Positions 56,603 through 64,000 of a DNA stretch of 64,000 nucleotides are shown here, piece by piece (the first letter of the stretch is position 1; the number at the start of each line of letters is the position of its first letter). The notes beneath the pieces were generated by a model. It was not told where the DNA came from. It saw nothing but the letters and a program-made list of their open reading frames with translations, and searched no databases. Source of the stretch: an uncultured Butyricicoccus sp. (GTDB lineage Bacteria > Bacillota > Clostridia > Oscillospirales > Butyricicoccaceae). The translations under genes and the position numbers were made by a program. The stretch is taken from positions 124,001 through 188,000 of the forward strand of contig NZ_CALWJM010000001.1 of assembly GCF_944381005.1 (NCBI RefSeq). Direction: 5' to 3'.

Positions 56603-56893
56603 AAATGCTTCGTGTTACCACCTTCACTTTATCCGCACCTCACGATGCGAACCTCTGCGAGTACGGAGCAAAACAATAATGCCCGCTCGATACTCTGACG
56701 CTGTAATGGGCGTACCCATCGTATCCTATTTGTACTTCTCAGAAGTACACGTCGGTACGCGGCTCCAAGGCCATTTTCCATCCGTCCCTCCAGTCCTCGT
56801 TGCACCAAATTCGAGGCTCTCTGCGCTTTCGGTCACGGTGTACTTTCCTTTTCATCGCCTTTTTCGTTCTGTCGGGGCGCTGCCCCTTTGCTT
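56563..56893 (-). promoter_or_regulatory. T-box leader with apparent methionine specifier, upstream of the GNAT gene
   Basis: Minus strand. Elements in order are GCGATGA and AAAGTA, AGAGAG, GGTG, then GGAAA-ATG-GCCTTGGAGCC. Compared with GTGAAA-CTC-GCCTTGGAGTT in the leuA leader, the specifier is ATG at 56772-56774. The T-box is GAAGGTGGTAACACG (56611-56625); UGGU suits an ACCA tRNA end, as in tRNA-Met. Terminator arms are GCTCTCGTCC and GGACGAGGGC (56568-56602) with TTTTT. The structure looks complete, not decayed. Confidence 0.9.
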
Positions 56894-56899
56894 AGGGTC

Positions 56900-56928
56900 A
56901 GTATAACACCGCACATCTATGCTGTCAA
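56900..56928 (-). promoter_or_regulatory. Promoter of the T-box/GNAT unit
   Basis: Minus-strand TTGACA (56923-56928), 17 bases, TATACT (56900-56905). It begins seven bases after the stop of the radical SAM gene, so the GNAT has its own strong promoter. Confidence 0.8.
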
Positions 56929-56934
56929 GACCAC

Positions 56935-57828
56935 TTACACCCCTTGCCCGTCAAATTCCGGAATAAAACTTTCTCCAATAGATTGCCCATCCTGCAAAAA
57001 ACCCGTCAGTCCCAAATCGGAGAACCATTCAACCGCCTGTTCATATTCGGTATCGGTAATACAACGATTGAGTTCAGGAAAGGCTTGCATGTCAAATGGC
57101 GTATACTGCCGCATCAGACTGACTAGCACCATGTCTCCCCATCGCTCGGCAATACAGCGCAGTACCTGCGCGGTATCTCCACTCAGTTCGGGCAGCATTA
57201 AATGTCGGATAACCGTGCCGTGTATCAACAAACCATCTGTATCAAACCGCGGTGCACCAGTCTGCCGCACCATCTCGTCAATCGCATCACGCACAATGTC
57301 GGGATAGTCGGGCGCATGGGAATACCGCTCAGCATAATAACTGCTACAATATTTAAAATCCGGTAAGTAAATCTGTACCAGCCCATCCAGCCGCCGCAAA
57401 GTCTCAACCGTTTCATATCCGCTTGTATTGTATACGACCGGAATCACCAGCCCGTGTGCCCGTGCGTGCTCCAACGCCTGCGCAACACTGGGAACATAAT
57501 GGGTTGCGGTCACCAAATTTATGTTATGTGCCCCTTGTTCCTGCAACTTCAAAAAAGTCTGCGCCAACTGCGGCACTGTGACTACTTTCCCGCCCTCTCC
57601 TCGACGACTAATGGCACGGTTCTGACAAAATACACAACCGAGCGGGCAATGCACAAAAAACACCGTTCCCGAGCCCCGTGTGCCCGAAATCGGCGGTTCT
57701 TCCCACTGGTGCAACGCCGCACGTCCAACCCGTATTTCATCCGATGCACCGCACACACCGCGCTGCCCTGCTGTACGGTCAACGCCACATCCACGCGTGC
57801 ACAAGGTACAATGCTTATATTCTTTCAT
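56935..57828 (-). CDS. PflA-like radical SAM protein (COG1313 type)
   Basis: 297 residues. N-terminal cysteine motif CTLCTRGCGVDRTAGQRGVC, then the radical SAM cluster motif HCPLGCVFCQN (CxxxCxxC), and SGTRGSGTVFF upstream of it. These match putative pyruvate-formate-lyase-activating-like proteins of the PflX group, whose substrate is unknown. No glycyl radical enzyme gene is nearby, so a PFL-activating role is unproven. AGGAGG upstream, own promoter at 57855-57884. Confidence 0.88.
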   Translation of the reverse strand: MKEYKHCTLCTRGCGVDRTAGQRGVCGASDEIRVGRAALHQWEEPPISGTRGSGTVFFVHCPLGCVFCQNRAISRRGEGGKVVTVPQLAQTFLKLQEQGAHNINLVTATHYVPSVAQALEHARAHGLVIPVVYNTSGYETVETLRRLDGLVQIYLPDFKYCSSYYAERYSHAPDYPDIVRDAIDEMVRQTGAPRFDTDGLLIHGTVIRHLMLPELSGDTAQVLRCIAERWGDMVLVSLMRQYTPFDMQAFPELNRCITDTEYEQAVEWFSDLGLTGFLQDGQSIGESFIPEFDGQGV

Positions 57829-57854
57829 CTCACTTTTCCTCCTGCTTCTTCCTC

Positions 57855-57884
57855 ATTCTACCACAATACCTATTGCCCCCACAA
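57855..57884 (-). promoter_or_regulatory. Promoter of the PflA-like gene
   Basis: Minus-strand TTGTGG (57879-57884), 18 bases, TAGAAT (57855-57860). Lies back to back with the recombinase promoter. Confidence 0.5.
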
Positions 57885-57887
57885 GCT

Positions 57888-57916
57888 TTGACGAATGGGC
57901 ACAAACGTAGTAAAAT
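57888..57916 (+). promoter_or_regulatory. Promoter of the tyrosine recombinase gene
   Basis: TTGACG (57888-57893), 17 bases, TAAAAT (57911-57916). The predicted transcript start near 57923 supports translation from 57958 rather than 57928. Confidence 0.6.
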
Positions 57917-57957
57917 AGAACCAAAGAATGCCAAATCTCAAGGAGGTTCTCTCTGCT

Positions 57958-59004
57958 ATGCGCTATGTCATCTCGGAATATGCACACGATGCCTGTCCCT
58001 TGCTGCGCGATTTTCTGATTTATATGACCACCATCCGCGGCAAGTCTCCCAAAACTGCCTTTGAATACTTCCTCGACCTGCGTTTATTTTTGCGTTTTAT
58101 TAAAATCGAGCGCGGTCTGGCACCCCGCGACGTGCCGTTAGAAGATATTTCCATTTTCGATGTTGATGAAACTTTACTGCGCTCCATCCGTCTGACCGAT
58201 ATCTATGACTTTTTAACCTACATCGGAGAACAGCGCCCCACACAAGCCAACAGCCCGGCCACCGACTACGGCTTATCGCCCATCTCCCGCGCCCGTAAGG
58301 TATCCTCACTGCGCTCGTTCTTCCGCTACCTGACCGACAAAATTCATGTGCTCGACTCCAACCCCGCCGGCGGTCTGGAACTGCCTGCCAAACCCAAGGA
58401 GTTACCTCGCTATCTGACCACCGACGACTCCATTCATTTGCTGGAAAGCATTGAGGGCAAATATGCCGAGCGTGATTACTGTATTTTAACGCTGTTTTTA
58501 AACTGTGGCCTACGTGTATCCGAACTGGTTGGGCTGAACGTCACCGATGTGCGCGAAGGAACGCTCCGTGTACGCGGTAAAGGCAACAAAGAACGAATGC
58601 TCTATCTCAATGAGGCTTGTGAAGATGCCATTGCCCAGTACTTACCTAAGCGTATCACCCCACACGAATCCGACCGTTCTGCCCTGTTTGTCAGTCGCAA
58701 CCGCAACCGCATCAATGTGCAAACGGTCAAGTGGCTGGTCAAGAAATATATTACGGCTGCCGGACTTGACCCGACTAAGTATTCTGCCCACAAGCTGCGC
58801 CACACTGCCGCAACGCTGATGTATCAGAACGGAGTAGACATTCGCACACTGCAAAATGTACTTGGTCATGCCCGTGTGGATACCACGATGATTTACACCC
58901 ATATCGCCGACCAGCACATTCGAGAAGCTGCCGAGCGCAACCCGCTCGCCCACATGACGCGCGGAAAAAAGGCTTCTCCATCGGGTGAAGGGTCACAAGA
59001 ATAA
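57958..59004 (+). CDS. Tyrosine recombinase, XerC/XerD type
   Basis: About 348 residues. An N-terminal SAM-like core-binding domain and a catalytic domain with all expected residues: Arg in NCGLRVSELVGL, Lys in GKGNKERML, HxxR in HKLRHTAATLM, and His/Tyr in LGHARVDTTMIYTH. Length and architecture fit chromosome-dimer resolving Xer proteins, which act at dif with FtsK. No integrase neighbours, att repeats or phage genes are present, which argues against a mobile element. AGGAGG at 57941-57946 selects the start. Confidence 0.88.
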   Translation: MRYVISEYAHDACPLLRDFLIYMTTIRGKSPKTAFEYFLDLRLFLRFIKIERGLAPRDVPLEDISIFDVDETLLRSIRLTDIYDFLTYIGEQRPTQANSPATDYGLSPISRARKVSSLRSFFRYLTDKIHVLDSNPAGGLELPAKPKELPRYLTTDDSIHLLESIEGKYAERDYCILTLFLNCGLRVSELVGLNVTDVREGTLRVRGKGNKERMLYLNEACEDAIAQYLPKRITPHESDRSALFVSRNRNRINVQTVKWLVKKYITAAGLDPTKYSAHKLRHTAATLMYQNGVDIRTLQNVLGHARVDTTMIYTHIADQHIREAAERNPLAHMTRGKKASPSGEGSQE

Positions 59005-59010
59005 ACCGTA

Positions 59011-59040
59011 AAGTCCTGCCAAAATAGGCAGGACTTTTAT
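59011..59040 (+). terminator. Terminator of the recombinase gene
   Basis: AAGTCCTGCC (59011-59020) and GGCAGGACTT (59027-59036), six-base loop, TTTAT after it. Confidence 0.75.
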
Positions 59041-59065
59041 AAGGGCAAATCTAAACCCGAATATT

Positions 59066-60247
59066 TTAACCACGCATGGTCTGCACAGGGTCAAGGTGTG
59101 CCGCGTGAACGGCTGGTGCAATACCGGACAATACGCCGCAACCCACCGCAACGCCAAAACATCCCGCCATCAATCCGGGTGAGGTTGCCACAGTGTAACC
59201 GGTCAATTTTGTAGCCAGCAGACACAGCCCTTGTGCCGCTGTCAGTCCTAATCCAGCCCCCACCGCGCATATCATTGTCGCTTGCAGCACAAACAGCCAA
59301 AATACATCGGTTTGCCGTCCACCAATCGCCCGATAGATACCAATTTCTTCGCGCATATCATGTGCTGCCGATAGCATCCCGCCCGCAACTGCACCCAAGG
59401 CAACTATCATCGAAATGCCCGCAACCAACAAAAAGACCCATACTGCTTTTTGTGCCATATCGTCCACGGTATTTAGATATCCACTCAAATTTTGTACCCC
59501 AATACGCCCCCTCAACCCCAATGGGCCTTGGGCAATCGCGTTTAGTTGACTGCGCACAGTTTGGGTATCGCCTGTACAGGCTAATAATACTTGGTCGGCT
59601 GCCTGTGTGCCATCGGCTAACAAGGCATAAGGCAAATAGATAATCGTGGGCACGGCTGAACCGGCAAGACCGGTCAACATCTGGGTTTGGTCACGGATAA
59701 CGCCCACAATCTCAAATATTTGTTCCTGTCCGCCTACGGTCAAGTAAAAATTGCGTCCGGCCACTTCGGTACGCCCAAATAATTGTTTGGCAAGAGACTC
59801 ACTAATAACCGCCCGCCGCACCGGTTGATTGGCTTCGCCCGCCGTCAGCAATCGCCCCGAAAGCACTTCGACATCTAGCACCTGCTGCATATGAGAATCT
59901 ACACCGAACAAGAGCGCGTTGCCGCTATGAAAGCCATTTTGATACGAACCATTCAGGTACTTGACCGGCATAGCTGCCTGTACCGCCGGGCATGATTCCA
60001 TCACCGCTTCGGCAAAGGCAGGTGTCAGCGCTTCACCCGTAGACGCGTCCTCCAAATAACAGGTCATGCCGCGTAGCCCTATCGCATGAATGGCTTCATG
60101 CATTTCATCTTGTGCTACGTTCCCCACCGCGCCAATCACTGAAATCGCACACACGCCAATTGCAACCGTACACCCACACAGTAAGCTGCGCACCCCGCCG
60201 CGCCGTACTTGCCCCCATGCCAGCCGCACCAAATCACTTGGCCGCAT
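59066..60247 (-). CDS. ABC transporter permease, MacB/FtsX type
   Basis: About 393 residues: an N-terminal helix (LLCGCTVAIGVCAISVIGAV), a large extracytoplasmic MacB-periplasmic-core-like domain, and three C-terminal helices typical of FtsX (including VFLLVAGISMIVALGAVAGG and REEIGIYRAIGGRQTDVFWLF, the coupling region). Works with a MacA-like adaptor, encoded directly upstream with a 14-base overlap. No ATP-binding subunit is adjacent on either side. An in-frame GTG at 60253 is an alternative start. Confidence 0.85.
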   Translation of the reverse strand: MRPSDLVRLAWGQVRRGGVRSLLCGCTVAIGVCAISVIGAVGNVAQDEMHEAIHAIGLRGMTCYLEDASTGEALTPAFAEAVMESCPAVQAAMPVKYLNGSYQNGFHSGNALLFGVDSHMQQVLDVEVLSGRLLTAGEANQPVRRAVISESLAKQLFGRTEVAGRNFYLTVGGQEQIFEIVGVIRDQTQMLTGLAGSAVPTIIYLPYALLADGTQAADQVLLACTGDTQTVRSQLNAIAQGPLGLRGRIGVQNLSGYLNTVDDMAQKAVWVFLLVAGISMIVALGAVAGGMLSAAHDMREEIGIYRAIGGRQTDVFWLFVLQATMICAVGAGLGLTAAQGLCLLATKLTGYTVATSPGLMAGCFGVAVGCGVLSGIAPAVHAAHLDPVQTMRG

Positions 60248-61193
60248 ATGCACGCACCTGCTGTCCGTCGGTCAGCTCCGCTTCCCCCGCGTCGCATACC
60301 ACCCAGTCACCCGCCGCAAGCCCGTCACTTACCTGCACACCCTGGCTGAGCTGATATCCGGTTTCAATGTCCTGCCGCTTTATCGTGCCATCGGGCTGGC
60401 ACACAAACACATATTGCTGTTCCCCGTCCTGCCGAATGGCTGCATATGGGACGGTCACAGCATTAGGAACCGAATCGGTAAATAGTTTGACATCTACAGT
60501 CGTCCCCGGCATCAATCCGCTGTCCGGTTCTATCTCCAGACTACACCGCACTACCGCAGACTGTGTGCCGCCTGTCAAGCTGAATGTTTGCACCGCATAG
60601 GGTGCAATCTCGTTCAGCGTTGCGGCTACGGTATCCCCACCAGCTACCGATGTGATATTGGCACGCTGCCCCAGTTCCAAATCAGACGCGTACAATTCAG
60701 GGACTTTGGCTTCGACCTCCAGCCGTGAGAAATCTCCAATTCGCGCAACCGGAATACCGGGCAGTAGCGTATCTCCCACACTTGGAAGCTGTGCCACAAC
60801 ACCATCCATAGACGCACACACTACGGTTTGCCCCGCCATCTGTTGAGCAGACATGCCCACGGTATCCTGCAAAAACGTCTCGACCGCTTGTTCAGCTTGT
60901 TCTTCTACTTGGGGATAGCTGACTTCAAATAATTTCTGTCCAGCTTTCACCGTATCTCCCAGTCCAACATAACAAGACTCAACCCGTGCTGGTGCACTGA
61001 CAAATTCGCTGCTCTCTCGTTTTGCTCGTATCGTTCCTTTGACCGAAATGCTGTTATATACTTTCTCCTGTGCCGCTGGCATCGCTTCCACAGATGGTGG
61101 CGGTTCAGGGGCATACAAAACCGACGCGACCACCATGCCCAGCAAAATCAAAACCGTTATCACAAGTACCCAGCGATATCTTGTTTCGCGCAT
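60234..61193 (-). CDS. MacA/HlyD-type membrane fusion (adaptor) protein
   Basis: About 319 residues. One N-terminal transmembrane helix (YRWVLVITVLILLGMVVASV), a proline-rich spacer, a biotinyl-lipoyl-like domain (VESCYVGLGDTVKAGQKLFEV) and beta-barrel domains. The helical hairpin is short. It would form a complex with the permease encoded next. GGAGGG upstream supports 61193; an in-frame ATG lies at 61223. Confidence 0.82.
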   Translation of the reverse strand: MRETRYRWVLVITVLILLGMVVASVLYAPEPPPSVEAMPAAQEKVYNSISVKGTIRAKRESSEFVSAPARVESCYVGLGDTVKAGQKLFEVSYPQVEEQAEQAVETFLQDTVGMSAQQMAGQTVVCASMDGVVAQLPSVGDTLLPGIPVARIGDFSRLEVEAKVPELYASDLELGQRANITSVAGGDTVAATLNEIAPYAVQTFSLTGGTQSAVVRCSLEIEPDSGLMPGTTVDVKLFTDSVPNAVTVPYAAIRQDGEQQYVFVCQPDGTIKRQDIETGYQLSQGVQVSDGLAAGDWVVCDAGEAELTDGQQVRAYAAK

Positions 61194-61262
61194 ACCTATC
61201 AGTCCCTCCGCAAACATTCTCATATTCAGTTTGTCGGTGTGACCATCTTTTTATACCTTTGG

Positions 61263-61297
61263 ACACAAAAAACCCGCCCTATAAACAGGGCGGGTTC
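61263..61297 (-). terminator. Terminator of the antiporter gene
   Basis: AACCCGCCCT and AGGGCGGGTT arms (61271-61296), followed on the minus strand by TTTTGTG. It ends just past the antiporter stop codon. Confidence 0.8.
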
Positions 61298-61299
61298 TG

Positions 61300-62895
61300 T
61301 TATGTTCCGGGCTGTGCCAACACCAGCACGTCATCAGTACAAATACGGGTATTTCCATCGGGAATCATGGTGCGCGCTCCGCGCTGAATCAAAATAACCA
61401 GTGTATGTTGTGGTGTGTCAATCTCTCGTAACATACGTCCATTCCACTTATGACTTTTATCTATGGCAATCTCACGCAACAATAAATTTTCTCTGTCCTC
61501 AAATGCACGCGCTGCAAACACCAATAAATCTCCCTCTTGTAATCTTGTCTTGCCATCTGGCACCAGATTTCCACCCGCTCGCGCAATCATAACTGCCAGC
61601 AGATTGTTTGGCAATGCCAATTCAGCCAGCGTGCGTCCGCTCCACGGGTGTCCGGTTCCAATATGTACCTTTACAAAATCAATATCATTGTCCTCCTGAT
61701 AATCATTGAAGGTTTTGGAAACATCAGCCGCCGGGTCAATCATATCAAGTTTCCGCGAAATCCACGGCAACAGCGTTCCTTGCAGCGCAATCGACAATAA
61801 TACAATACAAAACACCAAATTAAACAGGTTATACCTTGTTGTGACACCGTTTAACACCGCGAATATGGCAAACACAATGGATGCCGCGCCGCGCAGTCCA
61901 GCCCATGACACAATGCCAATTTGTCCGAACGGAGAACGGAACGGCAACAAAAGGGCAGTGCAGACCAGCGGCCGGGCAACAAACGTCAAAAAGACCATAA
62001 TGCAAAGGGCAGGCAAAAAGACGGCAGGCAACTCGACCGGTGTAACCAATAAACCCAACAGGAAAAAAATGATAACTTGTGAAATGTCGGTCACCACATC
62101 AAAAAAATGGATTAAGTCTCGTTTTTGCGAAATACTTGCATTTCCCATTATGATACCGCATAAATAAACGCTCAAGTATCCATTGCCGCCTAGACAATCC
62201 GGCAACGCATACGCTACTAACGCTGCCGCAAACACCAAAATTGTACGGCTATGTGCATCGGTAAAGGTCAAATTCGCCAACACGAACACGGTCAAGCGTC
62301 CAATTACCAGCCCACATAATGCGCCCAGCACAATTTGTGCTAACAACATACGAGGTACAGACACATTTTGTCCAGCCAACATAGCGGACAGCAATGCGGT
62401 CAACATATAGGACATAGGGTCATTAGAGCCAGACTCCACTTCCAGTAAAGAAGCAGAACCATATTTGAGTGATAATCTCCCTGCTTTCAGGATATTAAAC
62501 ACCGATGCCGCATCGGTCGAGGCAATCACCGAACCAATGAGCAGGCTTTCCATCAATGGTAGCCGCAACACTTGATGCACAAAGATTCCGACCAAACCTG
62601 CTGTACATACAACCCCCACAGTGGACAACAGTACTGATTTTGCCAATACCGGTCGAGCTTCATGCAGATTTGTTCCAAATCCGCCATAAAACATGATAAA
62701 AATTAAACTAACCGAACAAACCAAGTTAGATAACTGATAATTGTCAAATTGGATTTGCAGCAAGCCATTCTCCCCAAACAACATGCCCAGCGCAATGAAT
62801 ATCAAAAGCGATGGAACTGCCAGCTTTTGAATAAACCGGCTCATGACCATGCAAATGACAATCACGCCGCCCATCAACAATAACGGCTCACTCAT
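61300..62895 (-). CDS. NhaP2/CvrA-type cation/proton antiporter with RCK_C domains
   Basis: About 531 residues. Some 12-13 transmembrane helices of the CPA1 family, with the ion-site region SVIASTDAASVFNIL and LEVESGSNDPMSYMLT, then two TrkA-C (RCK_C) ligand-binding domains (VHIGTGHPWSGRTLAELALP and INKSHKW-type second copy ending DDVLVLAQPGT). Expected to exchange K+ (or Na+) for H+ and to be gated by a cytosolic nucleotide. AAGGAGG seven bases before ATG 62895. Confidence 0.9.
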   Translation of the reverse strand: MSEPLLLMGGVIVICMVMSRFIQKLAVPSLLIFIALGMLFGENGLLQIQFDNYQLSNLVCSVSLIFIMFYGGFGTNLHEARPVLAKSVLLSTVGVVCTAGLVGIFVHQVLRLPLMESLLIGSVIASTDAASVFNILKAGRLSLKYGSASLLEVESGSNDPMSYMLTALLSAMLAGQNVSVPRMLLAQIVLGALCGLVIGRLTVFVLANLTFTDAHSRTILVFAAALVAYALPDCLGGNGYLSVYLCGIIMGNASISQKRDLIHFFDVVTDISQVIIFFLLGLLVTPVELPAVFLPALCIMVFLTFVARPLVCTALLLPFRSPFGQIGIVSWAGLRGAASIVFAIFAVLNGVTTRYNLFNLVFCIVLLSIALQGTLLPWISRKLDMIDPAADVSKTFNDYQEDNDIDFVKVHIGTGHPWSGRTLAELALPNNLLAVMIARAGGNLVPDGKTRLQEGDLLVFAARAFEDRENLLLREIAIDKSHKWNGRMLREIDTPQHTLVILIQRGARTMIPDGNTRICTDDVLVLAQPGT

Positions 62896-63043
62896 GTACA
62901 TTCCTCCTTGTGAAAATTTATGCACCTTTTCTTGTCTATCATATCATAGAAAATCAATTTTATCCATCACAATGCCAAAAATGTAACCCTCCCCCCTACT
63001 TACATTTAACCCTGCATAAAGGCGCGTTTTATCCAAGTTTTCC

Positions 63044-63072
63044 TTGTAAAAAGCACGCGAATGTGGTAATAT
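63044..63072 (+). promoter_or_regulatory. Promoter of the O-antigen ligase-like gene
   Basis: TTGTAA (63044-63049), 17 bases, TAATAT (63067-63072). The stretch 62896-63043 between the divergent genes shows nothing else recognisable. Confidence 0.5.
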
Positions 63073-63108
63073 GAAACCGAAAATAAACACAACAAAGGAA
63101 GTGAAAGG

Positions 63109-64000
63109 ATGCAAAAATCCTTAAAAGGTCTGGAAAAATTTTTCTGGCTGTACTTACTGTTTAATCCCATTCTGGATATCGTCAACGGTTTGTACATCTG
63201 GATGCTGACCCGTGGCTATGCCGGTATGGAAGCGGTCAACTACCGCGAACTGACCAATGCCGGCGGCCTGACCACCACCCCCGCACTGGTTGTGCGTATG
63301 TTGGTGTTGCTCATCATGGTCATTTATATTTTACTACTGCGCGATAAATCCGCCATCTTGACCGCTCTCCCGATGGGCGCGGCTTGGGCACTGTCCGTTT
63401 TGTCTGAATTTCTCTGGGTAGGCGGCATAAACCTATCGCTCGACGTCACCTTCTTTGCCCGCTTTGCCTATAATGTCGCGGTGGCAATGGTTTACCGCAA
63501 TCTCTTTTTGCGTTCCGAACTGAGCAAAGACCGACTGATTGAAAAAATTCACGCCTATGTCAATGGCATGACCATCGTATTTTCTCTCGGTATCCTTATC
63601 CCCTATGTGCTGCGTGTCGGTTACAGCACCTATTACGACCGCTTCGGCGCGCGCGGGGTACGCGGCTTCTACTATTCCGGCAACGATATCACGGGCGCTT
63701 TGATGATTTTGCTCCCGCTCGCGCTGGCTTATTTCCTATTTATCCCTCGTGCCAACTTCACCCGCAGTCGTATGATTTTTTATAGTCTCGGCCCATCTAT
63801 GAGCATTATCTGTCTTATGCTCATCGGCACCAAAACTGCACTGCTTGCAATGGTCGGTGAATCGGCTGTGATGGTGCTCTATGCCATCGTCATCGCCATC
63901 CGCGGCAATCGAGAATTGCTGCGCCGCGTTGCCATCCTCGCGGTCATCACAGTTATCGTGGGACTTTTCTTCAACACACTTTCGGTTTTGCTCAATGGTG
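63109..64000 (+). CDS. O-antigen ligase/polymerase-like membrane protein (3' end outside window)
   Basis: 297 codons are present without a stop. Sequence begins MQKSLKGLEKFFWLYLLFNP and shows at least seven hydrophobic segments, with a charged loop YYDRFGARGVRGFYYSGND before a helix pair and MLIGTKTALLAM later. This resembles O-antigen ligase family (Wzy/WaaL-like) proteins, which join or polymerise lipid-linked glycans at the outer face of the membrane. Assignment rests on layout and the SGNDITGAL region, so it is moderate. AAAGGA lies upstream of the ATG. Confidence 0.65.
   Translation, partial: MQKSLKGLEKFFWLYLLFNPILDIVNGLYIWMLTRGYAGMEAVNYRELTNAGGLTTTPALVVRMLVLLIMVIYILLLRDKSAILTALPMGAAWALSVLSEFLWVGGINLSLDVTFFARFAYNVAVAMVYRNLFLRSELSKDRLIEKIHAYVNGMTIVFSLGILIPYVLRVGYSTYYDRFGARGVRGFYYSGNDITGALMILLPLALAYFLFIPRANFTRSRMIFYSLGPSMSIICLMLIGTKTALLAMVGESAVMVLYAIVIAIRGNRELLRRVAILAVITVIVGLFFNTLSVLLNG

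Noticed and set aside
56563..56893. T-box leader as a decayed remnant of a lost methionine operon
   Set aside because: Promoter, all conserved segments, antiterminator core and terminator are intact and the GNAT has a proper ribosome-binding site. Loss of a former downstream gene cannot be fully excluded.
56935..57828. Pyruvate formate-lyase activating enzyme proper
   Set aside because: It has the extra N-terminal cysteine motif of the PflX-like group and no glycyl radical enzyme gene nearby, so a specific PFL role is not supported.
57958..59004. Tyrosine recombinase as sign of an integrated mobile element
   Set aside because: XerC/D-like length and residues, housekeeping neighbours, no tRNA, direct repeats, phage or transfer genes nearby.

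Overview
The window is 64 kb of gene-dense, chromosomal, Gram-positive DNA. Endospore-lineage genes (SpoIID-like, SpoVB-like flippase), three T-box leaders, an FMN riboswitch, a lysine riboswitch, a CIRCE-controlled groESL operon, RNase M5, SepF/DivIVA and an archaeal-style leuC/leuD pair all point to the class Clostridia. Medium G+C and gene content would fit an Oscillospirales (Ruminococcaceae/Butyricicoccaceae-like) gut anaerobe, but the genus is inference. No rRNA, tRNA, CRISPR, prophage or insertion sequence was seen.

Layout. (1) 1-4.9 kb: the edge of a divergent gene, then a leucine T-box (specifier CUC) and leuACDB. (2) 5.0-13.0 kb: a tightly overlapping plus-strand operon: WecG/TagA glycosyltransferase, thyX, a DUF2156 protein, GNAT, DJ-1 family protein, 5-formyl-THF cyclo-ligase, CPBP protease, mltG and a U32 peptidase. 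(3) 13.0-21.3 kb: alanine T-box (GCC) with alaS and a HIT protein, then comEC-holA-rnmV, then an FMN riboswitch with ribU. (4) 40.2-21.4 kb, minus strand: one almost unbroken run of 16 genes: two radical-SAM-related genes, miaB, mutS, mutL, miaA, hfq, an HlyD-like protein, yggS, sepF, yggT, divIVA, ileS, lspA, an rluD-like gene and a Cof-type phosphatase. (5) 40.3-51.3 kb, minus strand: a CadC-type ArsR regulator, SPFH/NfeD pair, groESL, an RNA methyltransferase, a flippase, and spoIID-like/queA/tgt. (6) 51.3-56.0 kb, plus strand: lysine riboswitch with asd-dapA-dapB, then a CNNM/CorC transporter. (7) 56.0-63.0 kb: a GNAT gene behind its own T-box, a PflA-like radical SAM protein, a XerC/D recombinase, an ABC permease with adaptor, and a cation/proton antiporter. 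(8) 63.0 kb to the end: start of an O-antigen ligase/polymerase-like gene cut by the window edge.

Most genes are housekeeping. Amino-acid supply is under RNA control: leucine by T-box, lysine by riboswitch, alanyl-tRNA charging by T-box. The most unusual item is the third T-box (minus strand, about 56.56-56.89 kb). Aligned with the leucine and alanine leaders of this same window, its specifier reads AUG (methionine), yet the only gene it can control is a single RimJ/RimL-like acetyltransferase. Other points worth a second look are an HlyD-like protein embedded in the division-gene cluster, a ComEC whose metallo-beta-lactamase-like domain has lost its metal ligands, a repeated motif in the MutL linker, an orphan CadC-type regulator, and an adaptor/permease pair without an ATPase.
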